A stretch of DNA of 64,000 bases, from NCBI RefSeq assembly GCF_018882285.1, contig NZ_JACVOT010000001.1, forward strand, positions 999,916-1,063,915, written 5' to 3'. The DNA is from Polynucleobacter sp. AM-26B4 (GTDB lineage: Bacteria > Pseudomonadota > Gammaproteobacteria > Burkholderiales > Burkholderiaceae). This document shows positions 19,401-28,730 of the stretch, in pieces. The notes beneath the pieces are model-generated. The model was not told the origin of the DNA. It searched no databases and saw only the letters and a program-made list of their open reading frames with translations. The position numbers and the translations under genes are program-made. Each line of letters starts with the position of its first letter. Position 1 is the first letter of the stretch.

Positions 19401-20332
19401 AAGAGCAGGTGATTCACTTCATCAATAAAAAGATGCCAGGCAATTTGCCGAAGAAGACTGCCAGGGCTTTATTGGATATTGAAGATTCTGATGTGGTGCC
19501 TATCATCAGAAATCCACAAACAACTTCTGTTGATACAGAAGCAGTGTTCTATTTCCCTGGTTGTGGCTCAGAAAGATTGTTCTCCCAAGTAGGTTTGGCA
19601 ACGCAAGCCATGTTGTGGCACGCCGGTGTTCAAACTGTCTTGCCTCCGGGTTATTTGTGCTGTGGTTATCCGCAAAGAGGTTCTGGTGATTTTGATAAAG
19701 CAGATAAGATCATCACGGACAACCGCGTGCTTTTCCATCGCATGGCTAATACGCTAAATTACTTGGACATCAAGACAGTGGTGGTTTCTTGCGGCACCTG
19801 TTACGACCAATTAGCGGGCTATGAGTTTGAAAAGATTTTCCCTGGTTGCAGAATCATTGATATCCATGAGTTCTTGTTAGAGAAGGGTATCAAGCTTGAA
19901 GGCGCTAAGGGCGTGAGATACATGTATCACGACCCATGTCACAGCCCAATGAAACTTCAGGACCCATTGAAGACGGTGAATAGCTTGGTCACAACTGAAG
20001 ATGGTACAAGTATTGCAAAGAATGAGCGTTGCTGTGGCGAATCTGGCACATTGGCTGTCACTCGTCCGGACATCTCTTCTCAGGTTCGTTTCCGTAAAGA
20101 AATCGAAATGAAAAAAGGCGCGGATGAGTTAAGAAGTGATTTTGATGGTCAAGTCAAAATCTTGACGAGCTGCCCTTCATGTTTACAGGGTTTGTCACGC
20201 TATGACGAAGACTCTGGCACTAAAGCAGATTACATTGTGGTTGAGATGGCCAATCATTTGCTAGGTGCTAATTGGATGGCTGATTATGTGAAGAGCGCCA
20301 ATACAGGCGGTATTGAAAGAGTATTGGTTTAA
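16499..20332 (+). CDS. Giant FAD-linked oxidoreductase fused to 4Fe-4S and CCG (HdrD/GlpC-like) domains, DUF3683-type N-terminus
   Basis: This 1277-residue protein combines several modules. Residues ~20-170 ([21 protein letters not shown]) are a DUF3683-type region. A PCMH-type FAD-binding domain follows with [11 protein letters not shown] at 209-218, then an FAD-oxidase C-terminal domain with [10 protein letters not shown] near 687 and GEHGIGITK. Two 4Fe-4S motifs come next, [11 protein letters not shown] (~809) and [11 protein letters not shown] (~870). The final part has CCG-type cysteine motifs ([16 protein letters not shown] ~1055, CCGESG ~1178, CPSC). The build resembles D-lactate or glycolate dehydrogenase joined to its FeS partner in one chain, probably passing electrons to quinone. 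The substrate is unknown. DUF971 and ubiE follow within a few bases. Confidence 0.93.
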   Translation: MNAPLPLHSMTEHPQNAPRLREIPYNYTSFSDREIVIRLLGEEAWQILDELRSGRKTGRSARMLYEVLGDIWVVQRNPYLQDDLLDNPGRRKQLIEALHHRLREVQKRMTTDLADKVGKLVDSAKLAVEQFNAEFDRVSVLRKRVRKVLGKFTAADNIAYDGLARVSHVTDATDWRVEYPFVVLTPDTEEEIPNLVKGCIELGLTIIPRGGGTGYTGGAIPLSPMSAVINTEKLETLGPVEMMRLPGLSEEVATIYSGAGVVTKRVSDAADKSGNVFAVDPTSAEASCIGGNIAMNAGGKKAVLWGTALDNLASWRMVDPDGNWLDIERIGHNMSKIHDVDFATFKLVWSDGSYAPGQKIIKTEELKIVGKTFRKEGLGKDVTDKFLSGLPGIQKEGCDGLITSARWVLHRMPKQIRTVCLEFFGQARDAIPSIVEIKAYLDQQTKQGGAILAGLEHLDERYLKAVGYATKSKRNVLPKMVLIGDIVGDDENAVAMAASEVIRMANTRVGEGFVAVSAEARKKFWLDRSRTAAIARHTNAFKVNEDVVIPLDRMGEYTDGIERINIELSLKNKLQLLSELECFLQQGNLPLGKSEDGDVPEADLLEGRVSQALQLIASVRKEWLGWSQNMDQHFSALQDRSLRASWKLQVRAELRNIFSGVPFEPILKECEAIHKKVLRSRVFVALHMHAGDGNVHTNIPVNSDNYDMLQDAHQSVDRIMKLARSLNGVISGEHGIGITKLEYLTEAEIKDFRSYKLRIDPEGRFNKGKLMQGADLRNAYTPSFGLMGHESLIMQQSDIGAIATSIKDCLRCGKCKPVCATHVPRANLLYSPRNKILATSLLVEAFLYEEQTRRGVSVKHWEAFDDVAAHCTVCHKCLTPCPVKIDFGDVTMNMRNLLRKMGQKKFNPGATAAMFFLNATNPETIQLTRKLMIDWGYKAQRLAHDLLKKFAKAQTAKPRSTVTKPPIQEQVIHFINKKMPGNLPKKTARALLDIEDSDVVPIIRNPQTTSVDTEAVFYFPGCGSERLFSQVGLATQAMLWHAGVQTVLPPGYLCCGYPQRGSGDFDKADKIITDNRVLFHRMANTLNYLDIKTVVVSCGTCYDQLAGYEFEKIFPGCRIIDIHEFLLEKGIKLEGAKGVRYMYHDPCHSPMKLQDPLKTVNSLVTTEDGTSIAKNERCCGESGTLAVTRPDISSQVRFRKEIEMKKGADELRSDFDGQVKILTSCPSCLQGLSRYDEDSGTKADYIVVEMANHLLGANWMADYVKSANTGGIERVLV

Positions 20333-20334
20333 TC

Positions 20335-20739
20335 ATGAGCTCAACTGAAAAAGCACCATTGCCTCAGAACATCATCGTTCATCAGCAGTCCAAAGTTTTG
20401 GAGCTGGCTTATGAGAATAAAACGTATCAGTTGCCGTTTGAATTTTTAAGAGTGTGGTCACCGTCTGCTGAAGTCAGAGGTCATGGCGTTGGCCAAGAAA
20501 CTTTGCAAACCGGTAAGCGTGATGTTTTGATCAATAACATTGAGCAAGTTGGTCATTACGCCATCAAGCCAGTGTTTTCTGATGGACATGATTCAGGTAT
20601 TTTCAGTTGGGACTATCTTTATGAGATGTGCACCAATCAGGAAGAAATGTGGCAAGACTATTTAGACCGAATGGAACAAGCGGGTGCCAGCAGAGATATT
20701 CCAATGGTGAAGGATGAGCCGCGCTCTTGCGGGCATTAA
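20335..20739 (+). CDS. DUF971 (gamma-butyrobetaine hydroxylase-like N-terminal domain) protein
   Basis: A 134-residue protein consisting of one DUF971 domain: VLELAYENKTYQLPFEFLRVWSPSAEVRGHG, then YAIKPVFSDGHDSGIFSWDYLYEMC. In other proteins this fold is attached to Fe-S carrier ATPases or to 2-oxoglutarate hydroxylases; alone its role is unknown. It sits 2 bp after the large oxidoreductase and 6 bp before ubiE, so it may help Fe-S or quinone-linked functions (inference from context). The CGH C-terminus offers one Cys/His pair, too little to assign metal binding. Confidence 0.9.
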   Translation: MSSTEKAPLPQNIIVHQQSKVLELAYENKTYQLPFEFLRVWSPSAEVRGHGVGQETLQTGKRDVLINNIEQVGHYAIKPVFSDGHDSGIFSWDYLYEMCTNQEEMWQDYLDRMEQAGASRDIPMVKDEPRSCGH

Positions 20740-20745
20740 TTAATC

Positions 20746-21489
20746 ATGGCACAAACACATTTTGGTTATAAAACAGTTGATGAAACTGAAAAGGCAAGCA
20801 AGGTTGCTGAGGTTTTTCATTCTGTAGCAAATAAGTACGACATCATGAACGATTTGATGTCTGGTGGTTTGCATCGCTTATGGAAGCATTTCACAATTAG
20901 TAAGGCTGCTGTGAAGCCCGGTCAAAAGGTTTTGGATATTGCTGGCGGCACAGGTGACTTATCTTTGAGTTTTGCAAAATCTGTTGGTCTTGAGCGTGAA
21001 ACTGGTGGTCAAGTTTGGTTGACTGATATCAATGCCTCAATGCTGGGTTTTGGTCGTAATCGTTTAATTGATAAAGGCTACTATTTGCCGTGTGTTCAAG
21101 TGGATGCAGAGCAAATACCATTTCCAAATAATTATTTTGATTTGACCACTGTTGCGTTTGGTTTGCGAAATATGACTCACAAAGAAGTTGCTCTAAAAGA
21201 AATGTTAAGAGTGATCAAGCCAGGTGGCAAAGCAATGGTTTTGGAATTTTCTAAACCAGTTGATGCCCTTAAGCCAATTTATGATGCTTATTCATTCAAG
21301 ATACTTCCATGGCTTGGCGAGAAGGTTGCTGGCGATTCAGAGAGTTACCGTTATCTTGCAGAATCAATTCGCATGCACCCAGATCAAGAAACTTTAAAAA
21401 CCATGATGGAAAGTGTGGGATTTGACAAGGTTGAATACCACTCGCTCACTGGTGGTATTGTTGCGTTGCATATTGGTTACAAATACTGA
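20746..21489 (+). CDS. ubiE: Demethylmenaquinone/ubiquinone C-methyltransferase UbiE
   Basis: SAM-dependent methyltransferase of the ubiquinone pathway (and of menaquinone where present). It has 247 residues. Conserved landmarks are [21 protein letters not shown], the SAM motif [35 protein letters not shown], and the C-terminal [14 protein letters not shown]. It precedes the Tim44-like gene, ubiJ and ubiB, so three ubiquinone genes are gathered within 4 kb in one orientation. Confidence 0.97.
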   Translation: MAQTHFGYKTVDETEKASKVAEVFHSVANKYDIMNDLMSGGLHRLWKHFTISKAAVKPGQKVLDIAGGTGDLSLSFAKSVGLERETGGQVWLTDINASMLGFGRNRLIDKGYYLPCVQVDAEQIPFPNNYFDLTTVAFGLRNMTHKEVALKEMLRVIKPGGKAMVLEFSKPVDALKPIYDAYSFKILPWLGEKVAGDSESYRYLAESIRMHPDQETLKTMMESVGFDKVEYHSLTGGIVALHIGYKY

Positions 21490-21517
21490 TACTTACCGAA
21501 TTTTTGAGAGGTTAAAG

Positions 21518-22429
21518 ATGTTGAAGAAAAGTTTTGTTTATTTAGTTCTTTCTTCCTTTGTGTTGATGGGCGCATCATTTGATGCCGAAGCCAAGCGCAT
21601 GGGCGGTTCCAAAAGCATGGGTAAACAGTCTCAAAGTGTTACTCAAAAGCAACAGGCAGCACCTGCTCAGCCGGCTCAAGCCCCTGCAGCAGCTCCTGCC
21701 ACTGCGGCTAAGCCAGCTGCTGCACCAGCTGCAGCTCAACCGAAAAAAGGTTTTGGTATGGGCGGCATTCTAGGTGGTCTAGCTGCTGGTTTGGGTCTTG
21801 GTTGGTTGTTGTCACATTTTGGTTTGGGTGAAGCAGCAGCATCATTTTTGATGGGCTTTTTAATGGTAGCTGCTGTTGCAATGATCGGTCTTTGGTTGTT
21901 CAGACGTTTTGCCAATAACGGTCAAGCCACATATAAGGCAAGCCCTGCTGGTGGAGCGCCATGGGAGAACCAACAGCGCTTTGATCGCCAAGAGCCAGTC
22001 AATGTTGGCTCATCATCAGCTGCACCTGTTGTTGAAGCTGCTGCTGCAGATGTTGCGATCAAGGACTTTGATCAAGAGTCTTTCTTGTTAAATGCAAAAA
22101 AACATTTTGTTCACTTGCAAGAAGCTTGGGATCGTGGCGACTTAGAGAAGTTGAGAGAATTTGCAACTCCAGAAATGTTTGCAGAACTTAATCAAGATCT
22201 TCAAGCTCGCGCAACTGAGCAGAATCGTACCGAAGTGTTAACGATTGAAGCAGATTTATTGGGTGTTGAATCATTGCAGGATGTTTATTTGGCGAGCGTT
22301 CGTTTCTCAGGAATGATTCGTGAGCAAGCGGATGGTCCAGCTGAGTCCTTCGTTGAGGTTTGGAATTTGACCAAGCCTGTTAATGGTCAAGGTGGTTGGG
22401 TGTTAGCTGGTATTCAACAGTTGGTCTAA
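21518..22429 (+). CDS. Tim44-like domain membrane protein
   Basis: A 303-residue protein with an N-terminal signal or membrane segment (MLKKSFVYLVLSSFVLMGAS), a low-complexity Ala/Pro/Gln linker (about residues 40-75), a second glycine-rich hydrophobic region with likely two membrane segments (IGLWLFRRF marks its end), and a C-terminal Tim44-like domain (FLLNAKKHFVHLQEAWDRGDLEKLREFATPEMF; about 190-300). The ATG at 21518 is preferred over a start at 21413, which would run deep into ubiE. Tim44-like proteins are common between ubiE and ubiJ-ubiB in Burkholderiales. The function is not established. Confidence 0.88.
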   Translation: MLKKSFVYLVLSSFVLMGASFDAEAKRMGGSKSMGKQSQSVTQKQQAAPAQPAQAPAAAPATAAKPAAAPAAAQPKKGFGMGGILGGLAAGLGLGWLLSHFGLGEAAASFLMGFLMVAAVAMIGLWLFRRFANNGQATYKASPAGGAPWENQQRFDRQEPVNVGSSSAAPVVEAAAADVAIKDFDQESFLLNAKKHFVHLQEAWDRGDLEKLREFATPEMFAELNQDLQARATEQNRTEVLTIEADLLGVESLQDVYLASVRFSGMIREQADGPAESFVEVWNLTKPVNGQGGWVLAGIQQLV

Positions 22430-22462
22430 TCTGAAAACGATCGTACATGCTCTAAATTATTT

Positions 22463-22487
22463 ACTGGCCCAAGAAACTTGGGCCAGT
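22463..22487 (+). repeat. Perfect 11-bp hairpin at the 5' end of ubiJ
   Basis: ACTGGCCCAAG and CTTGGGCCAGT are exact reverse complements separated by AAA. GATCTTTT follows, so the structure partly resembles a rho-independent terminator after the Tim44-like gene, although the T-run is displaced by four bases. The same bases encode family-like UbiJ residues (LLAQETWASDL), so it is both structured and apparently coding. Confidence 0.7.
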
Positions 22488-22493
22488 GATCTT

Positions 22494-23009
22494 TTGCAAA
22501 AGCAAAAAGATAAAACAATCAAATTAGTTTTACCGGTGGTTGAGATGTCCTTGGTCGTAACTGATCAGGGACTTTTCGCTTTGGCGGATAAATCACTTAG
22601 TGAGCCAAATGTCACATTAACGATTGGCCCAGATGTTTTTAATGCTTATATTGCCGGTGGTAAAGATGCTGCTGTAAAGCATGTCAAGGTATCCGGTGAT
22701 GTGGACTTGGCTCAAGCTGTATCAACCTTGGCAGGGCAGCTGCGCTGGGAGGCTGAGGAAGACTTATCAAAGCTGGTTGGCGATCCTATGGCCCATAGAA
22801 TCATGCAAGCAGCCCAGCAAAGTAAGCAATATGGTCAAAATGTACTTCATGATGTTGGCACTAGCGTTTTAGAATACTTTATTCATGAAAAACCAACGCT
22901 TGTTAAAAGAGAAGAATTAGTGCGCCATAAAGATGAAATAAGACGTTTGCGCGACGATGTTGAACGCATTGAAAAGCGTGTTGAACGTTTGCTCGAGAGG
23001 ACCTTGTGA
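22494..23009 (+). CDS. ubiJ: Ubiquinone biosynthesis accessory factor UbiJ (SCP2 domain); true start probably upstream
   Basis: Lipid-binding scaffold of the soluble Ubi complex. The SCP2-like domain covers most of the first 110 residues ([52 protein letters not shown]), and a charged coiled coil ends the protein ([22 protein letters not shown]). The coordinates use the first ordinary start codon, TTG at 22494 (171 residues). However, the same frame stays open back to a stop at 22404, and its translation just upstream (LKTIVHALNYLLAQETWASDL) looks like the conserved UbiJ N-terminus. That part has no ATG, GTG or TTG; a CTG at 22431, just after the Tim44-gene stop, or ATC at 22440 would be needed. 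It overlaps ubiB by 4 bp. Confidence 0.88.
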   Translation: MQKQKDKTIKLVLPVVEMSLVVTDQGLFALADKSLSEPNVTLTIGPDVFNAYIAGGKDAAVKHVKVSGDVDLAQAVSTLAGQLRWEAEEDLSKLVGDPMAHRIMQAAQQSKQYGQNVLHDVGTSVLEYFIHEKPTLVKREELVRHKDEIRRLRDDVERIEKRVERLLERTL

Positions 23010-24583
23010 AACAATTTTTTAGATTGTTCAAGATCCTTTACACGATTTGGCGTTTTGGTCTTTTAAGAATAGTCAGAGACAGTCTGAGACCTGGCTTGGT
23101 CAAGGTGATCTTGACGGGTATTTCTTGGACAACGCCAACGGGCTATACGCGTGGAGAAAGTCTTCGTTTAGCTTTAGAAGCTTTGGGCCCTATCTTTGTT
23201 AAGTTTGGCCAAGTCTTATCAACTCGCAGAGACCTCTTGCCTTTAGATGTGGCTGATGAGTTGGCCAAGTTGCAAGATCAAGTTCCGCCATTCTCCCAAT
23301 CTAAATCAATTGAGCTGATTGAACTATCTTTAGGTAAAAAATTATCAGAAGTCTTTCTGTCCTTTGATGAAAAACCTGTCGCGAGTGCTTCTGTTGCCCA
23401 AGTTCACTTTGCCGTGCTGAAGGGAACAGAAAAGTATCCTGAGTGGCAGGGTAAAGAGGTGGCCATCAAAGTCTTGCGCCCCGGCATTTTGCCAATCATT
23501 GAAAGTGACTTGGCACTTTTGCGGGTCTTGGCTTCTTTGGTCGAGAAATTATGGCGAGACGGTAAGCGTTTAAAGCCACGAGAGAACGTTGATGAATTTG
23601 ATACTTATTTGCACGATGAGTTAGATCTAACGCGCGAAGCATCAAACGCTAGTCAACTGCGCAGAAATTTTGAAGGATCTAAAAAGCTGATCATCCCTGA
23701 AATGTACTGGGATCTGTGTGGCATCAACGTCATGGTGATGGAGAGAATGCATGGCATTCCAATTTCTCGCCTAGATGATCTTCGTGCTGCTGGAATTGAT
23801 TTTAAAAAATTAGCCTCTGATGGTGTCGAGATATTTTTTACCCAAGTGTTTCATGATGGTTTTTTCCACGCAGACATGCATCCTGGCAATATTTTTGTGA
23901 GCGTTGCACCTGAAACTTTTGGACGTTATATTGCCCTAGACTTTGGCATTGTTGGCGCTTTGTCAGAAACAGATAAAAATTACTTAGCGCACAATTTTTT
24001 AGCATTCTTTAATCGCAACTACAGACGTGTTGCTGAATTACACATCGAGTCTGGTTGGGTTCCTGCGGATACCCGAGTAGAAGAGTTAGAAGGTGCAGTG
24101 CGAGCTGTTTGTGAGCCTTACTTCAATCGTCCTTTAAAAGAAATTTCATTGGGCATCGTGCTGATGAGACTGTTCCAAGCCTCGCGACGCTTTAATGTTG
24201 AAATTCAACCGCAATTGACCTTGTTGCAAAAAACACTACTGAATGTGGAAGGCTTGGGCCGTCAATTGGATCCTGATATGGATTTATGGAAAACCGCAAA
24301 ACCAGTGTTGGAGCGATGGGTTGATCAACAAATCGGCATCAGGGGTTTCATTGATCGGATCAAATCAGAAGCTCCACTATGGGCTAAGTTAGTGCCCACT
24401 ATCCCAAGATTGCTTGCCCAATGGTTAGAGGCTAATCAAAAACAAGGAAATACTTCTGATCACGAGCTGATGTTGAAGTTAGTCCTGGAACAGCAAAAGA
24501 CAAAAAAGCTGATTTGGGGAAGTATTCTTTTCATGGGCGGTCTTTTGGGTGGAACCTTATTTACGCTCAGTTGGCTAAGCTAA
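23006..24583 (+). CDS. ubiB: Ubiquinone biosynthesis kinase-like ATPase UbiB
   Basis: Atypical ABC1/UbiB-family kinase-like protein (525 residues) needed for ubiquinone synthesis, possibly by extracting lipid precursors from the membrane. Family landmarks are the KxGQ motif [16 protein letters not shown] (near residue 70), the Ala-rich loop SASVAQVH in place of a kinase glycine loop, the metal/catalytic segment [11 protein letters not shown], and DFGIVG. The last ~40 residues contain the expected C-terminal membrane anchor ([15 protein letters not shown]). Its start overlaps the ubiJ stop (GTGA), indicating translational coupling. Confidence 0.97.
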   Translation: MKQFFRLFKILYTIWRFGLLRIVRDSLRPGLVKVILTGISWTTPTGYTRGESLRLALEALGPIFVKFGQVLSTRRDLLPLDVADELAKLQDQVPPFSQSKSIELIELSLGKKLSEVFLSFDEKPVASASVAQVHFAVLKGTEKYPEWQGKEVAIKVLRPGILPIIESDLALLRVLASLVEKLWRDGKRLKPRENVDEFDTYLHDELDLTREASNASQLRRNFEGSKKLIIPEMYWDLCGINVMVMERMHGIPISRLDDLRAAGIDFKKLASDGVEIFFTQVFHDGFFHADMHPGNIFVSVAPETFGRYIALDFGIVGALSETDKNYLAHNFLAFFNRNYRRVAELHIESGWVPADTRVEELEGAVRAVCEPYFNRPLKEISLGIVLMRLFQASRRFNVEIQPQLTLLQKTLLNVEGLGRQLDPDMDLWKTAKPVLERWVDQQIGIRGFIDRIKSEAPLWAKLVPTIPRLLAQWLEANQKQGNTSDHELMLKLVLEQQKTKKLIWGSILFMGGLLGGTLFTLSWLS

Positions 24584-24587
24584 GCCC

Positions 24588-24593
24588 TATAAT
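24588..24593 (+). promoter_or_regulatory. Consensus -10 (TATAAT) just before the DUF502 gene
   Basis: A perfect TATAAT ends 10 bases before the ATG at 24604, so the transcript leader would be only a few bases. No convincing -35 is seen at 16-18 bp. Confidence 0.35.
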
Positions 24594-24603
24594 TTAAGGC
24601 TCC

Positions 24604-25239
24604 ATGAAAAAATATTTTATTGCCGGCATCTTAGTTTGGACTCCATTGGCCGTCACCATTTGGGTGATGACTTGGGGCTTATCCGTTTTGGACGGGGTCT
24701 TCGGTTCGGTTATTTCGGCATTGATGGCAGTTTTGCCAGTCGACTTAACACCAGCATTGCAATCATTCAGGAACTTACCGGGTGTAGGTATTTTGATTGT
24801 GATTGCCGTGATTCTGGCAACCGGCATTGTTGCGGCAAATTTTGCAGGTCAATGGTGGATTCGTTTATGGGATCAAATCATCGCCCGCATTCCAATTGTT
24901 AAGTCAATCTATTCAAGCGTAAAACAAGTTTCAGGCACACTTTTTTCAAGCAAGGGTAATGCCTTTAGAAAAGCAGTGTTGATTCCTTATCCACGGAATG
25001 GATCATGGACAATTGCATTTGTCACAGGTAATCCTGCAGAAGAAGTTGCCGGTAAGTTAAGTGGCGAGCACGTTAATGTGTTTTTGCCAACAACCCCTAA
25101 CCCAACCTCTGGGTTTTTTATGATTGTTCCTCGTGCGGACATCATCGAGTTGGATATGGGCGTTGAAGAAGCCTTGAAGCATATTGTTTCAATGGGCTCA
25201 GTAGCCCCTCTCAATCATTCAGTCACATCAGTAAAGTAG
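24604..25239 (+). CDS. DUF502 family inner-membrane protein
   Basis: A 211-residue protein with two N-terminal membrane segments (residues ~5-30 and ~55-80, [22 protein letters not shown]), followed by a soluble domain with the conserved [38 protein letters not shown] and [19 protein letters not shown]. This is the whole DUF502 pattern. The molecular function is unknown; plant relatives are continuous-vascular-ring (COV) proteins. It directly precedes aspS (8 bp), an association seen often in betaproteobacteria, and probably shares its transcript. Confidence 0.92.
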   Translation: MKKYFIAGILVWTPLAVTIWVMTWGLSVLDGVFGSVISALMAVLPVDLTPALQSFRNLPGVGILIVIAVILATGIVAANFAGQWWIRLWDQIIARIPIVKSIYSSVKQVSGTLFSSKGNAFRKAVLIPYPRNGSWTIAFVTGNPAEEVAGKLSGEHVNVFLPTTPNPTSGFFMIVPRADIIELDMGVEEALKHIVSMGSVAPLNHSVTSVK

Positions 25240-25247
25240 GAAGTTTT

Positions 25248-27047
25248 ATGTCAATGCGCAGTCATCAATGTGGCCAAGTCACAGAATCATTAATCGGACA
25301 AGAAGTCACCTTAGCGGGTTGGGTGAATCGTCGACGCGATCATGGCGGCGTTATTTTTATCGACTTAAGAGATAGAGATGGCTTCGTTCAAGTTGTTTGT
25401 GATCCTGATCGCCAAGAGATGTTCTCAATTGCTGAGCAAGTGCGTAATGAGTATTGCGTGCAAATTAAAGGCTTGGTACGTGCACGTCCAGCTGGTACTG
25501 AAAATAATGATTTGGTCAGCGGTAAAGTTGAATTGCTGTGCCATGAACTAAATATCTTGAATGCCTCTGTCACTCCACCGTTCCAATTGGAAGATGACAA
25601 CTTATCTGAAACCACACGTTTGACTCATCGTGTCTTGGATTTGCGTCGTCCGCAAATGCAAAAGAATTTACGCCTTCGTTACAACGTTGCGATTGAAACA
25701 AGAAAGTATTTAGATCAAGCGGGCTTCATTGATATTGAAACACCGATGTTGACCAAGAGCACTCCTGAGGGAGCTAGAGACTACTTGGTGCCTTCAAGGG
25801 TTCATGATGGCCAGTTCTTTGCCTTGCCGCAATCACCACAATTGTTTAAGCAGTTATTGATGGTGGCAGGCTTTGACCGCTACTATCAAATCACCAAGTG
25901 TTTCAGAGATGAAGACTTGAGAGCTGATCGTCAACCTGAATTTACTCAGATCGACTGTGAGACAGCATTCTTAGATGAGTATGAAATACGTGATCTTTTT
26001 GAAAACATGATTCGTCATATCTTCAAAACAGTGATGAACGTTGAATTGGCTAATCCATTCCCAGTCATGCCTTACTCAGAGACCATGGCGCGCTTCGGAT
26101 CAGACAAGCCTGATTTGCGAGTGAAGCTTGAGTTCACAGAATTGACAGATGTGATGAAGGATGTTGATTTCAAGGTTTTCTCCGGTCCTGCTAATCAAGA
26201 GAATGGTCGCGTGGTTGGTTTGAGAGTTCCTGGTGGCTCAGTCATTAGCCGCAGTGATATTGATGATTACACTCAGTTTGTATCAATCTATGGCGCTAAA
26301 GGCTTGGCTTGGATCAAAGTTAACGAGATCGCTAAAGGCCGTGATGGATTGCAATCTCCGATTGTTAAAAATCTTCACGATGCAGCGATTGCTGAAATCC
26401 TTAAGAGAACTGAAGCAAAAGATGGCGACATCATTTTCTTCGGTGCTGATAAAGCCAAAGTGGTCAATGATGCAATCGGTGCGTTGCGCCTGAAGATTGG
26501 CCATTCTGCTTGGGCCAAAGAAAACGGTTTAATGGAACAAACTTGGCAACCAATGTGGGTTGTTGATTTCCCAATGTTTGACTATGATGATGATGCTGCT
26601 CGCTGGGTTGCTTGTCACCATCCATTCACAAGTCCAAAAGACGAACATCTCAACTATCTAGAAACAGATCCTGGCAAGTGTTTGGCTAAAGCCTATGACA
26701 TGGTTCTGAACGGTTGGGAAATCGGTGGTGGTTCAGTTCGTATTCACAAAGAATCTGTTCAAAGCCAAGTGTTCCGTGCATTGAACATTGGCCCTGAAGA
26801 AGCTCAAGCAAAGTTTGGTTTCTTGTTGGATGCCCTTCAGTACGGCGCACCTCCTCATGGCGGTATCGCTTTTGGCCTAGATCGAATTGTCACAATGATG
26901 ACTGGTGCAGAGTCGATTCGTGATGTGATCGCTTTCCCTAAAACACAAAGAGCTCAATGTTTGTTAACTCAAGCACCAAGCCCTGTTGATGAAAAGCAAT
27001 TGCGCGAACTTCATATTCGCCTGCGCAACACAGAAATGCCTGCATGA
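25248..27047 (+). CDS. aspS: Aspartyl-tRNA synthetase
   Basis: Class IIb aminoacyl-tRNA synthetase of 599 residues. It has an N-terminal OB-fold anticodon-binding domain ([22 protein letters not shown]), class II motif 2 ([18 protein letters not shown]), the bacterial GAD insertion in the middle, and motif 3 ([13 protein letters not shown]) near the end. Whether it also charges tRNA-Asn cannot be decided here. AGGAAG lies 6-7 bases before the ATG. nudB overlaps its end by 4 bp. Confidence 0.98.
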   Translation: MSMRSHQCGQVTESLIGQEVTLAGWVNRRRDHGGVIFIDLRDRDGFVQVVCDPDRQEMFSIAEQVRNEYCVQIKGLVRARPAGTENNDLVSGKVELLCHELNILNASVTPPFQLEDDNLSETTRLTHRVLDLRRPQMQKNLRLRYNVAIETRKYLDQAGFIDIETPMLTKSTPEGARDYLVPSRVHDGQFFALPQSPQLFKQLLMVAGFDRYYQITKCFRDEDLRADRQPEFTQIDCETAFLDEYEIRDLFENMIRHIFKTVMNVELANPFPVMPYSETMARFGSDKPDLRVKLEFTELTDVMKDVDFKVFSGPANQENGRVVGLRVPGGSVISRSDIDDYTQFVSIYGAKGLAWIKVNEIAKGRDGLQSPIVKNLHDAAIAEILKRTEAKDGDIIFFGADKAKVVNDAIGALRLKIGHSAWAKENGLMEQTWQPMWVVDFPMFDYDDDAARWVACHHPFTSPKDEHLNYLETDPGKCLAKAYDMVLNGWEIGGGSVRIHKESVQSQVFRALNIGPEEAQAKFGFLLDALQYGAPPHGGIAFGLDRIVTMMTGAESIRDVIAFPKTQRAQCLLTQAPSPVDEKQLRELHIRLRNTEMPA

Positions 27048-27484
27048 AAATCCCAATCTCGGTACTAGTCGTTATTTACACGACTAGCAACGAGGTTTTG
27101 TTGCTAGAAAGAAAAGACCATCCAGGTTATTGGCAGTCTGTTACAGGTAGTTTGGATGCTCTTGATGAGCCATTGATCGATGCCGCAGCCAGGGAGTTGT
27201 TTGAAGAAACGGGCATCAAAGTATCATCTCTTGCTCCCAACTCTTTGCAATCCATGAATCAACAGATTCAGTATGAAATATATCCCCAGTGGCGTCATCG
27301 TTATGGGGAGGGTGTTACTGAGAACACTGAGCATTGGTTCAAGGTTCTTTTACCCAATCGTGTACCTGTGACTCTGTCTTCCAGAGAGCATTTAGCCTAC
27401 CAATGGCAGCCAATTGAAGAGGCGGCCTCACTTTGTTTTTCTCCTAGCAATCAGCAAGCAATCCTCAAGCTTAATTCTGATTAG
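27044..27484 (+). CDS. nudB: Dihydroneopterin triphosphate diphosphatase NudB
   Basis: Nudix hydrolase of the folate pathway that removes pyrophosphate from dihydroneopterin triphosphate. The 146 residues contain a Nudix box GSLDALDE...[10 protein letters not shown] with one extra residue in the G-to-E loop (GX6E instead of GX5E), and the NudB-type [16 protein letters not shown] and REHLAYQW. It overlaps aspS by 4 bp (ATGA), as in many betaproteobacteria. Confidence 0.93.
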   Translation: MKIPISVLVVIYTTSNEVLLLERKDHPGYWQSVTGSLDALDEPLIDAAARELFEETGIKVSSLAPNSLQSMNQQIQYEIYPQWRHRYGEGVTENTEHWFKVLLPNRVPVTLSSREHLAYQWQPIEEAASLCFSPSNQQAILKLNSD

Positions 27485-27493
27485 AATTAAGTC

Positions 27494-28708
27494 ATGTCTC
27501 TTCTAAGAAAAGATCGTTGGCAAAGTATTGAAAACCTTGATTTACTTGAGGGGGGTAATAATTATTTCAAAGTACTTGAAGCCTCACTTTTGGGCGCTAA
27601 AAAATCAATTTATCTTGAGGCTTATATTTTCTCAAGTGATGATCAGGCAAAAAGAATTGCTGATCTATTGTGCCAAGCAGCCAGCAAAGGTTTGGACGTC
27701 AAAGTCATTCTTGATTGGCTGGGCTCAAGCAATTTTTCTTTCAAAAATGATTTTTTAAAGTCGGGCGTTCAACTCGTTCATTACAACCCTTCATGGTTTG
27801 GTCGTTTTGGTTTTTCAAGAACGCACAGAAAATTAGTTGTGATCGATGAAACCCAAGCCTTTGTTGGCGGTATCAATATTTGCGCTGACAATCTCTCCCC
27901 GGATGGAGAAATCTTAAAAGGTATCAGATGGGATTTGGCCTTGCATGCAACAGGAGCTATTGTTGAAAAAGTACATGCTACTTTTTTACGTCAATGGCAA
28001 AGAATGCAACCTAAGGCACTGCACCCTCGAAATATCTTAAAAAGAATTTTGGATCAGGAGTTGCCTTGGAGTGCAAATCATTTTTTAGGAATAAGACATG
28101 GTCAAAAGCCCAGTCTCGCTTTCATTGCCAGAGATAATCTCCATCACCGCCGCGATATCGAGAGGGCTTATTTAAAAGCCATTGGTCAGTCAAGAGAAGA
28201 GATTTGGTTAGCGACCCCTTATTTCATGCCGGGTAGGCGATTTAGAAAAGCTTTGATCAGAGCTGCGCAGCGCGGAGTGTCGGTTAACTTATTGCTAGGG
28301 CGTGATGAGTTCAAAGTTTTGAATTGGTCTGTGCCGAGTCTTTATGGACAGTTGTTAGCTGCCAATATCGCTATTTATGAATATCCCTCTGGTTTATTGC
28401 ATGCTAAAGCCATGGTCGTTGATCGACGTTGGGCAACCCTGGGATCATCAAATTGTGACCACCTGTCATTCTTTTTGAATCATGAAGCCAACCTTATCGT
28501 GAGAAATCATTCGGTGGTCAAAGAGATCAGATGGAAAATTGAAGATCAGGCTCTGGGTCAAGGAGTCAAGATTGATTCTGACCTGTACGCACAAAGACCA
28601 TTGCTGGCAAAATTGTTTAATTGGGTTTCTTATGTTTTTGTGAGACTTTTATTGATTTTTTTGTCGGTGGGAACTCGAGATCAGGCTGTGCCTAATTTAG
28701 GCGATTAA
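27494..28708 (+). CDS. clsB: Cardiolipin synthase B-type phospholipase D family protein
   Basis: A 404-residue phospholipase D superfamily enzyme with two HKD motifs: HRKLVVID (near residue 112) and HAKAMVVD (near 302). ClsB makes cardiolipin from two phosphatidylglycerols or from PG and PE. There is no N-terminal membrane pair as in ClsA, but a hydrophobic segment lies near the C-terminus (FVRLLLIFLSVG). It follows nudB by 9 bp and precedes the ABC transporter by 22 bp. Confidence 0.9.
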   Translation: MSLLRKDRWQSIENLDLLEGGNNYFKVLEASLLGAKKSIYLEAYIFSSDDQAKRIADLLCQAASKGLDVKVILDWLGSSNFSFKNDFLKSGVQLVHYNPSWFGRFGFSRTHRKLVVIDETQAFVGGINICADNLSPDGEILKGIRWDLALHATGAIVEKVHATFLRQWQRMQPKALHPRNILKRILDQELPWSANHFLGIRHGQKPSLAFIARDNLHHRRDIERAYLKAIGQSREEIWLATPYFMPGRRFRKALIRAAQRGVSVNLLLGRDEFKVLNWSVPSLYGQLLAANIAIYEYPSGLLHAKAMVVDRRWATLGSSNCDHLSFFLNHEANLIVRNHSVVKEIRWKIEDQALGQGVKIDSDLYAQRPLLAKLFNWVSYVFVRLLLIFLSVGTRDQAVPNLGD

Positions 28709-28730
28709 TGATGACAATGAAAAATAAACC

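Noticed and set aside
21413-21517. Longer frame for the Tim44-like protein inside ubiE
   Set aside because: The first 35 codons overlap ubiE and destroy the clear signal/membrane N-terminus that starts at 21518.
21640-21745. Repetitive Ala/Pro/Gln codons in the Tim44-like gene as a tandem DNA repeat
   Set aside because: The DNA units are irregular; it is ordinary low-complexity linker coding.
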